Source of the DNA: Anaerolineae bacterium
GTDB taxonomy: Bacteria > Chloroflexota > Anaerolineae > JAADDB01
Assembly: GCA_015486895.1 (NCBI GenBank)
Contig: WFQT01000447.1
Coordinates: forward strand, 1-6,393
Length of the DNA stretch: 6,393 bases
Reading direction: 5' to 3'
Shown: piece by piece, positions 1-5,892 of the stretch
How the letters are laid out: every line of letters begins with the position of its first letter
Numbering within the stretch: position 1 is the first letter of the stretch
Translations under genes and position numbers: made by a program
The notes under the pieces: generated by a model
Told to the model about the DNA's origin: nothing
The model's input: the letters and a program-made list of their open reading frames with translations, nothing else
Database searches by the model: none

Positions 1-2
1 GC

Positions 3-1547
3 GTGAACATGTTGGCTCTGGTCAACGGTGAACCCAGGCTGCTCTCATTGAAACGGGCTTTGTTGCTCTTTCTGGAGCACCGACGAGAGGTGATCACCCG
101 GCGGATAAAATTCGAGCTAAAAAAGGCGAAAGCTCGTGCCCACATTTTGGAAGGCCTACGCCTTGCCATCCAATTCCTGGACGAGGTGATTGCTATCATC
201 CGCCGCGCTGAGTCTGCCGACGTGGCCCGCATCGCTTTGATGGATCGCTTCAATCTCAGTGAAGTGCAAGCACAAGCAATCTTAGACATGCAATTGCGGC
301 GTTTGGCTGCCTTAGAGCGACAGAAAATCGAAGCAGAATATCAGGAACTAATAAAGTACATTAGCGACCTGAAAGATTTGTTAGCTTCGCCTCATAAGAT
401 ATTGGGCCTCATTACTGACGAGATGGACCAGCTTACCGCCAAATATGCCGATGCCCGGCGTACTCACATCCGGATAGAGGGGCCACATGACTTCAGCGAC
501 GAAGAGCTAGTTCACCAGGAAAAAATGATCGTCACGGTGACCGGTAAAAATTACATCAAGCGGACTCCGGCGCAAGTTTTCCGCGCCCAGGGACGAGGCG
601 GCCGTGGTGTGCGCGGCATGGGCATACGGGAAGATGATACTGTCATCCACTCCTTTTTTGCTCGTACCCTAGACTATGTACTTTTCTTCAGCGATAAAGG
701 TCGCGTCTATCAAGAACGGGCTTTCAACTTGCCAGAGGGAAGCCGTACTGCCCGCGGCCTACCGTTGATCAACGTGCTCAACTTGCAAGCGGATGAACAG
801 ATCACAGCCGTCTTAGCGCTGCCAGAGTTCAACGATGGTCACTACTTAGTATTGGCAACGCGGCATGGCCTGATAAAACGCATGACCCTAAATCAGTTTG
901 CCAGCGTGCGGCCCAGTGGCATAGTAGCCATCAGCTTGCTGCCGGGGGACCGGTTAGGCTGGGCTATCGTCACCAATGGCAAACAAGACCTCATCTTAGC
1001 GACAAAGCAAGGTCGCGTGTTGCGCTTCTCCGAGAGAATGGTACGCCCCATAGGCCGGGCTGGGCGCGGTGTCATAGGTATAGCGTTGCGCTCCAAAGAT
1101 GAGCTAGTCTCTTTAACGGCCACTAACCATGGCGATACGCTCTTCGTGATCACCGCCGCCGGTTGGGGCAAACGTGTCCCACTGCACACAATTCATTCTA
1201 AAGGACGCCGTACCCAGGGGATTTGGCTATTAGACCACCGGCGTTTAGACAAAACCGGCACCCTTGTAGCGGCGCGAGTAGTTGCCGAAGAAGACGAAGT
1301 AGCGATCATGACACGGAGAGGAATGAACATGCGCTTGCAGTTGCGTGCAGTGTCCATCAAAGGACGCACAGCCCGTGGCGTGCGTTGCATCGCCCTGCGC
1401 GATGAAGATGAAGTAGAAGCCGTAGCACTGCTCCCCGGCGAGCAAGCAACTTTATCTGCAGAAATATCACCGCCTAACGAGGAAGAGAAAGCCAAGGTTC
1501 AAGATGCTATCAAGGTTAACTCGGAAGGGTTCGAGCCAACAGATTGA
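3..1547 (+). CDS. gyrA: DNA gyrase subunit A, 5'-truncated by window edge
   Basis: GyrA is the DNA-cleaving subunit of the A2B2 gyrase, which introduces negative supercoils using ATP hydrolysed by GyrB. The 514 visible residues start in the segment ALVNGEPRLLSLKRAL, which corresponds to roughly residue 340-350 of E. coli GyrA, so the winged-helix domain with the catalytic tyrosine lies outside the window. The GTG at base 3 is only the first in-frame codon, not a start. Residues 20-125 are the coiled-coil arm (FLEHRREVITRR, then QAQAILDMQLRRL). Residues 196-202 read QGRGGRG, the GyrA box, which marks gyrase as opposed to topoisomerase IV ParC. Six pinwheel strands follow the 'xVLFxSxxGRV' pattern at about 175, 224, 280, 328, 378 and 431. 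The tail (485-514) is only mildly acidic. The next gene starts inside the last 44 bases. Confidence 0.97.
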   Translation: MNMLALVNGEPRLLSLKRALLLFLEHRREVITRRIKFELKKAKARAHILEGLRLAIQFLDEVIAIIRRAESADVARIALMDRFNLSEVQAQAILDMQLRRLAALERQKIEAEYQELIKYISDLKDLLASPHKILGLITDEMDQLTAKYADARRTHIRIEGPHDFSDEELVHQEKMIVTVTGKNYIKRTPAQVFRAQGRGGRGVRGMGIREDDTVIHSFFARTLDYVLFFSDKGRVYQERAFNLPEGSRTARGLPLINVLNLQADEQITAVLALPEFNDGHYLVLATRHGLIKRMTLNQFASVRPSGIVAISLLPGDRLGWAIVTNGKQDLILATKQGRVLRFSERMVRPIGRAGRGVIGIALRSKDELVSLTATNHGDTLFVITAAGWGKRVPLHTIHSKGRRTQGIWLLDHRRLDKTGTLVAARVVAEEDEVAIMTRRGMNMRLQLRAVSIKGRTARGVRCIALRDEDEVEAVALLPGEQATLSAEISPPNEEEKAKVQDAIKVNSEGFEPTD

Positions 1548-2886
1548 GCTCATGCCCCAGTTAGACGTCGATCGCTTAGCCGAAACCTTGGTCGCCTTTG
1601 CCAACAGCGATGGTGGCACAGTGATCTTCGGGATAGGGCAAAATAGAGAACCGGCGACGGAGGTGCCTTTGCCGGAGGAAATCGAATACGCGCTACACGC
1701 TGCTCTGCTCCGTTGCCAGCCAATCGTTAACACGGAATGGCAGGCCTGGGAGGAAGAGAATGTCCCCCTGTACGGTGTGCGCGTTCCTCGTAGCAGCGAA
1801 TTGCATAGCTTAGATGATGGACGGGTGTTGGTGCGCTCCAGTGCGAAGAACCAGCCGTTAGGCGGTGAAGCAATTCGTCACCTAGCAGCAACGAAAAGCA
1901 GCGGGGATTTTGAAATGGAAGTCGTTGCTGGAGCCACTTGGGATGACATGGATGAAAGCATCATCGCCTCATTCCAGGAAAAATGGGAAGAACGTCATCA
2001 ACATCGCTGGGCCAGCAACGGCAAAGCTCTTCTCCGTTCCTTCGGTGTTATCACTGATAGAGGTGAAATCACGGTAGCGGGACTACTTCTCTTCGGCAAA
2101 GAGCCACAGTTCTTCTTGCCCCAGGCCGACCTCATTTTTGTTCGTTCCCGAGGACGCGAGCTGCGAGGCCCAAACGGTTTGCCTGGCTACGAACAGAGAT
2201 TGGAAGTGAAAGGCCCACTACCTCGCCTATTGGAAGAGTCGTGGTACGCCATCTTCAAAGAGATGCGCACCCGAGCTGTGGTGCGCAACTTAAAGCGGGA
2301 AGAGGAACCAGAGTATCCGCCTTTTGCCGTGCGTGAGGCGCTGGTCAACGCCGTGGCCCATCGCGATTACCGCCTGCGAGGCCGGCGAATCGAGGTACGC
2401 CTCTTCTCCGATCGCCTGGAAGTAAGCAGCCCCGGCGGCTTGCCAGGCTATATCACCTTAGACAACATCGTGGAGGAGCACTTCAGCCGCAATCCCCGGC
2501 TGGTCAATGTCCTTTTCCAGTGGGGCTACATCGAAGCACTAGGGCTAGGTATTGACCGGATGATCGAGGACATGGTCAATAGCGGCCATCCACAGCCACG
2601 CTTCCGCGCCACGACTTACAATTTTACCGTCGTGCTGCTCAACGCCCAGGTGACAACACCGATCCCAGTCAACGACCGCTGGACCGGTGAAAAAGGCCTC
2701 AACCGGCGCCAAATTCTAGCCTTAAATTACATGCAACAGAATCAGCGCATTACCAGCCGAGAGTACCGACAGCTTAGCCCTGAGGTCTCTGCCGAAACGC
2801 TGCGATTAGACATGGCTGCTTTAGTGGAACGAGGGCTGGTGTTGAAAATCGGTAACAAGAAAGGCACTTATTACGTGTTAAAGTGA
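1504..2886 (+). CDS. AlbA_2 domain / GHKL-type ATPase / winged-helix protein overlapping gyrA
   Basis: The 460-residue product has three recognisable parts. Residues about 9-125 resemble the AlbA_2 (schlafen-like) putative nucleic-acid-binding domain, with the signature FANSDGGTVIFGI at 32-44. Residues about 270-375 resemble the HATPase_c_4 domain: N-box REALVNAVAHRDY (277-289, with E278, N282 and H286-R287-D288) and glycine loop SSPGGLPG (308-315), followed by YIEALGLGIDRM. Residues about 400-460 look like a winged helix (LNRRQILAL...SAETLRLDMAALVERGLV). Such proteins are often labelled ATP-dependent DNA helicase RecG, but no helicase motifs are present. A nucleic-acid-binding, perhaps regulatory, ATPase is inferred; the substrate is unknown. 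I prefer ATG 1504 because it keeps the start of AlbA_2 (GSSQQIEL) and has AAGG 6 bases upstream. ATG 1552 would cut into the domain. The 44-base overlap with gyrA suggests translational coupling. The usual EFK near the domain start reads ELM (15-17). Confidence 0.9.
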   Translation: MLSRLTRKGSSQQIELMPQLDVDRLAETLVAFANSDGGTVIFGIGQNREPATEVPLPEEIEYALHAALLRCQPIVNTEWQAWEEENVPLYGVRVPRSSELHSLDDGRVLVRSSAKNQPLGGEAIRHLAATKSSGDFEMEVVAGATWDDMDESIIASFQEKWEERHQHRWASNGKALLRSFGVITDRGEITVAGLLLFGKEPQFFLPQADLIFVRSRGRELRGPNGLPGYEQRLEVKGPLPRLLEESWYAIFKEMRTRAVVRNLKREEEPEYPPFAVREALVNAVAHRDYRLRGRRIEVRLFSDRLEVSSPGGLPGYITLDNIVEEHFSRNPRLVNVLFQWGYIEALGLGIDRMIEDMVNSGHPQPRFRATTYNFTVVLLNAQVTTPIPVNDRWTGEKGLNRRQILALNYMQQNQRITSREYRQLSPEVSAETLRLDMAALVERGLVLKIGNKKGTYYVLK

Positions 2887-2913
2887 CACAACAACAGCCT
2901 GCCGGGGACCGAT

Positions 2914-2941
2914 TTGACAGCAGACCGCCTGTGGGTAAAAT
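2914..2941 (+). promoter_or_regulatory. sigma70-type promoter for tRNA-Glu
   Basis: A perfect -35 hexamer TTGACA (2914-2919) and a -10 TAAAAT (2936-2941, 5 of 6 to consensus) are separated by 16 bases. Transcription would begin near 2948, about 14 bases before the mature tRNA 5' end. It lies just after the stop of the AlbA_2 gene, so the tRNA appears to have its own strong promoter and need not rely on gyrA-operon read-through. A 7-base inverted repeat (AGCCTGC 2896-2902, GCAGGCT 2944-2950) flanks it. Confidence 0.75.
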
Positions 2942-2961
2942 AAGCAGGCTAAGTTTGTTAG

Positions 2962-3037
2962 GGCGCATTCGTCTAGAGGCCTAGGATATAGCCCTCTCAA
3001 GGCTAAGACACGGGTTCGAATCCCGTATGCGCTACCA
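2962..3037 (+). tRNA. tRNA-Glu (anticodon CTC)
   Basis: A complete 76-base cloverleaf decodes GAG. The acceptor stem GGCGCAT (2962-2968) pairs with ATGCGCT (3027-3033), with a G-U at the first pair. The D-arm begins GTCTAGAGG, as in bacterial tRNA-Glu. The anticodon stem TAGCC/GGCTA (2989-2993, 3001-3005) closes the loop CTCTCAA, giving anticodon CTC at 2996-2998. The T-arm is ACGGG-TTCGAAT-CCCGT (3010-3026). Discriminator A3034 and an encoded CCA (3035-3037) follow. There is no variable-arm expansion or intron. A promoter sits immediately upstream, and an inverted repeat begins at the base after CCA. Confidence 0.97.
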
Positions 3038-3154
3038 TTTGAGAACAGTAGAGGCAAGACATTTCCGCCCCCCAATCTCTTTGAGCAGCTTCAGATATAG
3101 CAAGATGCTTCAGGGATAAATACCCCTGTGGGAAATACCTTGCCTCTACTCAAA
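3038..3154. repeat. 117-base imperfect inverted repeat between tRNA-Glu and plsC
   Basis: The arms are AGTAGAGGCAAG (3047-3058) against CTTGCCTCTACT (3139-3150), 12 bases perfect. After a 2-base mismatch the pairing continues with ATTTCC (3061-3066) against GGAAAT (3131-3136). An outer TTTGAG (3038-3043) can pair with CTCAAA (3149-3154) if the AACAG insertion in the left arm is bulged. The interior holds two smaller hairpins: AGCA/TGCT (3099-3109) and CAGGG/CCCTG (3111-3128). The left arm abuts the tRNA CCA, and the right arm covers the plsC stop codon. No T-tract follows on either strand, so a classic intrinsic terminator is not supported. It may be an end-of-transcript structure shared by the two convergent units or a small MITE-like palindromic repeat; no target-site duplication is seen. 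Confidence 0.7.
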
Positions 3155-3872
3155 GAATACTTTCCACAGGCTGCAAATATGGCGTCGGCTCCTGAACACG
3201 TCCCCGATAAACACCCCGCATTTGCGGCGGCAGCAGCCGGGCCAGTTGGATCATCACCTGATCCGTAACTGTGAGGTACGCCTCCGCACGTCGGCCAGGG
3301 ATTGCATCCCACTTTACTCGAAACGCCCGGCCAAAAACGACGCGCACAGGTGGACGACGTAACTGCTTCCAGGTTGCAAGACAGTTAGGGGTGCCAGTGA
3401 CAGCCACTGGCTGCACTAGAGCTCCGGTACGACGCGATAAGAAGCCCAATCCTGCTTTGGCAGGAATCAAGGCACCATTTCTTGAACGGGTGCCCTCCGG
3501 TGCCATGAGCAGAATGTGCTCCTCTCTAAGCACCTCCTCGGAGTAACGCAACGCCTCCCGGTCACCAGTGCCCCGGCGTAAGAAAATCACGCCGTAATAG
3601 CGCATCAACAAGCCAGCTACCGGCACGTCCAGATTCTCCTCCTTAGAAACAGCCACAGCATAGCGAGGCATGAGGGCACTAACAACAAAGGGGTCCAGGG
3701 CATTAATATGGTTGAAAACAATAATTAGAGCGCCGTGCGGAGGAATCCAATTCCGGTTTTCGACTTCCAGGGCCAACAGCGTATGTGCCAACGTGAAAAG
3801 CACAGGGTGCAAAATTATACGGCCAACACGACGCCGGAGCAAAGGCCAACGGCGCGAACGATCCTGTGTCAT
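3150..3872 (-). CDS. plsC: 1-acyl-sn-glycerol-3-phosphate acyltransferase (PlsC/LPLAT family)
   Basis: This enzyme would transfer an acyl chain to the sn-2 position of lysophosphatidic acid, making phosphatidic acid at the inner face of the membrane. The 240 residues carry the acyltransferase blocks in order: NHINALD (54-60, the catalytic HX4D with H55 and D60), GVIFLRRG (94-101, block II), APEGTRSRNG (124-133, block III, glycerophosphate binding) and VQPVAVTG (153-160, block IV). The N-terminus is basic with a hydrophobic stretch at about 19-36, which could anchor or dock it to the membrane. The length is normal for the family. The start ATG overlaps the cmk stop as ATGA (3869-3872), so it is probably translated by coupling with cmk, and no strong ribosome-binding site is seen at the best spacing. 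The stop falls inside the right arm of the inverted repeat. Acyl-donor specificity (acyl-ACP or acyl-CoA) cannot be read from the sequence. Confidence 0.95.
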   Translation of the reverse strand: MTQDRSRRWPLLRRRVGRIILHPVLFTLAHTLLALEVENRNWIPPHGALIIVFNHINALDPFVVSALMPRYAVAVSKEENLDVPVAGLLMRYYGVIFLRRGTGDREALRYSEEVLREEHILLMAPEGTRSRNGALIPAKAGLGFLSRRTGALVQPVAVTGTPNCLATWKQLRRPPVRVVFGRAFRVKWDAIPGRRAEAYLTVTDQVMIQLARLLPPQMRGVYRGRVQEPTPYLQPVESIL

Positions 3873-4573
3873 ACTGTCTCTGTAGCCCCGCGGACATGAA
3901 TTTGTTTGTATAATGCCTCCAGGTAGTCAACAACGCCCTGGATGCCTATGCGATCCGTGTCAACAATAATCGCATCTGCCGCCGGTCGTAAAGGAGCTAC
4001 TTCTCGGCTGCTATCGATGGCATCTCGGCGATGCACCGCCTCCAAAATCGCTTTATAATCCACCTGCTTACCCCGGTTAATCAGTTCAAGATAACGCCTG
4101 CGGGCCCGTTCCTCCGCTGATGCTCGCAGGAAGACCTTCATTTCTGCATCAGGCAACACGATAGTACCGATGTCACGCCCTACCATAACCACTTTCCCCC
4201 GTTGTCCGATACGCCGCTGGGCTTCTGTTAAAACAGCGCGGACCTCAGGATAAGCAGCCACCCGTGAGACATCAGCGTCCACCTCCGCCGAGCGAATAGC
4301 CCAAGTCACATCTTCACCATCCAGGAGCACGTTGTATTGACGGCCATCATCAACTGTGGGTGGTTGCACATCAATGGCTACCTGAGCTGCAAGCCGGGAA
4401 ACTTGTTTCTCATCCGTGACGGGGATACCATGTCGCAAAGAAGCCAGCGTGACAGCCCGGTACATCACCCCGGTATCAAAGTAGAAAAAGCCCAAACGAA
4501 GGGCTAACCCGCCACCCACTGTGCTCTTGCCGGAGGCTGCCGGGCCGTCAATAGCAATACTTTCCGGAATCAT
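3869..4573 (-). CDS. cmk: (d)CMP kinase / cytidylate kinase
   Basis: Cytidylate kinase phosphorylates CMP and dCMP with ATP, recycling cytidine nucleotides for RNA, DNA and CDP-lipid synthesis in the cytoplasm. The 234-residue protein is full length. It has the P-loop GPAASGKST (10-18), the DTGVMYRA segment (33-40; usual form DTGAMYRA), the CMP-binding insert around 93-121 (VDADVSRVAAYPEVR...AQRR), GRDIGTIVLPDA (132-143) and the C-terminal RRDAIDSSREVAPLRPAADA (182-201) with arginine and aspartates typical of nucleotide-binding and lid contacts. It lies 6 bases after the rluB stop and overlaps plsC by 4 bases, in a three-gene operon. A GGGGAGAAAG purine run inside the end of rluB may serve as ribosome-binding site, although its spacing to the ATG is long (about 8-13 bases). 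The cmk-plsC pairing is common in several bacterial phyla. Confidence 0.98.
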   Translation of the reverse strand: MIPESIAIDGPAASGKSTVGGGLALRLGFFYFDTGVMYRAVTLASLRHGIPVTDEKQVSRLAAQVAIDVQPPTVDDGRQYNVLLDGEDVTWAIRSAEVDADVSRVAAYPEVRAVLTEAQRRIGQRGKVVMVGRDIGTIVLPDAEMKVFLRASAEERARRRYLELINRGKQVDYKAILEAVHRRDAIDSSREVAPLRPAADAIIVDTDRIGIQGVVDYLEALYKQIHVRGATETV

Positions 4574-4579
4574 TGCAGG

Positions 4580-5446
4580 CTACTTTCTCCCCTTGCGCCG
4601 AGCCGGCCGCTCTTGCTTCCTCAAAAGGTAATCGTTTTTGTCAGCATGCCTTGTAACTGGCAGTGGCGTGCGGCCCAGAATCTTCTGGATTTTTGCTTCT
4701 TCTTCGTTTGTAGCGAACCGCCACTTGCCAGCCGTCAGCTTTCCTAAATGAAAGGGACCAATGCTCAGGCGCACTAACTGAATGACGGGGTGGCGGATAG
4801 CATCAAACATCCGTCGCACCAGGTGCTTACGCCCTTCGAAAACAGTCACGGATATCCAGACACTGCTCTTCGGGGGAACCGGTATCGGCTCGACTCGCGC
4901 TTTCTGTAGTTGAAGAGGCAGTCGCGGGCCCAAAAACCTCACTTCCGCCGGCGGAGATATGGTACCATCGCGCAATCGCATGCCGTGAGCTAAGCGGCGC
5001 AGTTCCCGCTCGTCAGGCCACCCCCGGACCTGCACCACATAGCGCTTCGGTATATGATAGCGCGGGTGTGTCAATCGCAAAGTGAGATCGCCGTCGTCGG
5101 TCATCAGCATTAACCCTTCACTCTCCAAATCTAGACGACCCACAGGGAAAAGATGGCCGAGGTCTTTCACCAATTGACCTACTGTCTTGCTATGGTGCGG
5201 ATCAGAGAGAGAGGAAAGCACGCCCCGCGGCTTGTGCAGGAAAACGTAACGATACGGCTTAGCCGCTTCTAATGGCTGCCCGTTGACCCGGATATCATCT
5301 TTCTCTGGATCAACTTTCGTTCCCATTTCCCTCACGATCTGGCCGTTTACAGTCACCTTCCCGGCCAAGATAATCTGCTCGCAACGCCGACGGGAAGCCA
5401 CACCGCGATGAGCCATCACTTTTTGTAACCGTTCTAACTTTGTCAT
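4580..5446 (-). CDS. rluB: RsuA/RluB-family rRNA pseudouridine synthase
   Basis: This enzyme isomerises a uridine to pseudouridine in rRNA; RluB proper acts on 23S rRNA near position 2605 of E. coli numbering. The 288 residues contain an N-terminal S4 RNA-binding domain (about 4-58: RLQKVMAHRGVASRRRCEQ...GKVTVNG). The catalytic domain has motif GRLDLESEGLMLMTDDG (103-119) with the nucleophilic D106, and a C-terminal GRKHLVRRMFDAIRHPV (205-221). A basic tail (QERPARRKGRK) follows. Assignment to RluB over RsuA or RluE rests on length, the S4 domain and the cmk neighbourhood, so the exact target uridine is inferred. The start ATG at 5446 has a good ribosome-binding site, AGAGGA, 6 bases upstream. 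It is the first gene of the rluB-cmk-plsC operon. The final RRM motif departs from the usual NRQVRRM, reading KHLVRRM. Confidence 0.93.
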   Translation of the reverse strand: MTKLERLQKVMAHRGVASRRRCEQIILAGKVTVNGQIVREMGTKVDPEKDDIRVNGQPLEAAKPYRYVFLHKPRGVLSSLSDPHHSKTVGQLVKDLGHLFPVGRLDLESEGLMLMTDDGDLTLRLTHPRYHIPKRYVVQVRGWPDERELRRLAHGMRLRDGTISPPAEVRFLGPRLPLQLQKARVEPIPVPPKSSVWISVTVFEGRKHLVRRMFDAIRHPVIQLVRLSIGPFHLGKLTAGKWRFATNEEEAKIQKILGRTPLPVTRHADKNDYLLRKQERPARRKGRK

Positions 5447-5452
5447 TTCATA

Positions 5453-5459
5453 TCCTCTA
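5453..5459 (-). promoter_or_regulatory. ribosome-binding site of rluB
   Basis: On the minus strand the run TAGAGGA lies 6 bases ahead of the rluB ATG at 5446. It supports this start and marks rluB as the independently initiated first gene of the operon, in contrast to the coupled plsC. Confidence 0.7.
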
Positions 5460-5489
5460 TGCTACCCGGTCACAGCGCCGGCTCATAGT

Positions 5490-5517
5490 ACAATATTTCC
5501 CTTCTGGAGTCTGGCAA
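5490..5517 (-). promoter_or_regulatory. candidate promoter of rluB-cmk-plsC
   Basis: Read on the minus strand, TTGCCA (5517-5512, 5 of 6 to the -35 consensus) and TATTGT (5495-5490, 4 of 6 to the -10 consensus) are 16 bases apart. This would give a 5' leader of roughly 40 bases before the rluB ATG. An alternative -10, TACTAT, lies a few bases downstream but with a spacer of 21 bases. It is the best-placed candidate in an AT-rich stretch, but unproven. Confidence 0.45.
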
Positions 5518-5551
5518 AAATGATATTTTAGGCTTAACCTAACTATATTTA

Positions 5552-5620
5552 CTACGGATTAACACAGATTTTTTCTTGCCTTTCAAGCCAAATCTGTGAA
5601 ATACTGTGTTTTTCTGTGGC
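5552..5620. repeat. dyad repeat, copy 1 (GATTA-ACACAGATT ... AATCTGTG ... CTGTGGC)
   Basis: CACAGATTT (5563-5571) pairs perfectly with AAATCTGTG (5590-5598). Inside it, CTTG/CAAG around CCTTT extends the hairpin. The right side continues with CTGTGTT and ends in CTGTGGC (5614-5620). Its parts match copy 2 at 5783-5839 in the same order. The style resembles dispersed intergenic repeats of the 'CGGATTAACACAGATT' kind, which I recall from several bacterial genomes. That resemblance is from memory and unverified. Confidence 0.55.
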
Positions 5621-5662
5621 TAAAATAAAAACGCCAAAGTCCAGTTACCTAAACAAAACAGG

Positions 5663-5699
5663 AGGTACAGCCCCTCCAAGCGTACACAGGACTGTACCT
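5663..5699. repeat. 8-base inverted repeat AGGTACAG/CTGTACCT
   Basis: AGGTACAG (5663-5670) is perfectly repeated in inverse at 5692-5699, with a 21-base loop containing CCCCTCC that could compete by pairing with GGAGG (5661-5665). A short T-run (5706-5710) follows on the plus strand, but no plus-strand gene ends nearby, so a terminator role is doubtful. Confidence 0.45.
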
Positions 5700-5782
5700 T
5701 CCGGATTTTTAACAACGCATCAGTAAACTTATCAGACAGCCACTAGAAAACGGTAATCCCCGTTTCTCAACGCCATAGGGAA

Positions 5783-5839
5783 CCAGAGATTACACAAATT
5801 AGATAGATGGAAGGAAAGAAAACCTGTGAACTCCGTGGC
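5783..5839. repeat. dyad repeat, copy 2 (diverged)
   Basis: CAGAGATTACACAAATT at its left parallels TACGGATTAACACAGATT of copy 1. CTGTGAA (5824-5830) and CCGTGGC (5833-5839) parallel CTGTGAA (5594-5600) and CTGTGGC (5614-5620). The central hairpin of copy 1 is replaced by a purine-rich stretch, so this copy looks degraded. Confidence 0.5.
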
Positions 5840-5841
5840 GG

Positions 5842-5891
5842 GAAACCTCATTCAGATGTAACCTAAATAGTAACACTCGTCGGGAGGTTTC
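5842..5891. repeat. 8-base inverted repeat after the stop of the right-end gene
   Basis: GAAACCTC (5842-5849) and GAGGTTTC (5884-5891) are perfect inverse copies separated by 34 bases. The right arm begins two bases past the stop codon of the minus-strand gene ending at 5893. It could cap that transcript's 3' end, but the loop is long and no T-tract follows on the minus strand, so an intrinsic terminator is not supported. Confidence 0.4.
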
Positions 5892-5892
5892 A

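Larger units (their letters stand above)
5447..5892. other. 446-base intergenic region rich in small dyads
   Basis: No credible coding sequence is seen on either strand. It is AT-richer than the flanking genes. From left to right it holds the rluB ribosome-binding site and candidate promoter (to 5517), a CTGTGAA-type repeat (5552-5620), an 8-base inverted repeat (5663-5699), a small hairpin AAACGG/CCGTTT (5748-5765), a second CTGTGAA-type repeat (5783-5839) and an 8-base inverted repeat (5842-5891) just after the upstream gene's stop. No known riboswitch or intrinsic terminator with a T-tract was recognised. The octamer TAACCTAA also occurs twice (5535-5542 and 5859-5866). Confidence 0.7.

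Noticed and set aside
3..11. GTG at 3 or ATG at 9 as the start of gyrA
   Set aside because: The sequence here is already deep inside the breakage-reunion domain; the frame is open to the window edge.
893..1495. Open frames on the minus strand and in another plus frame inside gyrA
   Set aside because: Low-complexity, Ser/Arg-rich translations opposite a strongly conserved gene, with no family resemblance; shadows of gyrA.
1504..2886. Annotation as ATP-dependent DNA helicase RecG
   Set aside because: No Walker A/B, DEAD/DEAH or other helicase motifs; only the AlbA_2 and GHKL-like domains that attract this label.
2962..3154. tRNA-Glu 3' end as an integrated-element attachment site
   Set aside because: No integrase, no duplicated tRNA 3' fragment and only housekeeping genes downstream in this window.
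3091..3312. Minus-strand frame over the plsC 3' end and palindrome
   Set aside because: Out of frame with plsC and compositionally odd; a shadow.
5748..5765. Hairpin AAACGG/CCGTTT as an intrinsic terminator
   Set aside because: Only 6 pairs and no T-tract directly following on either strand.
5552..5839. CRISPR array from the repeated CTGTGAA blocks
   Set aside because: Only two diverged copies about 160 bases apart, internally palindromic, no uniform spacers and no cas genes.
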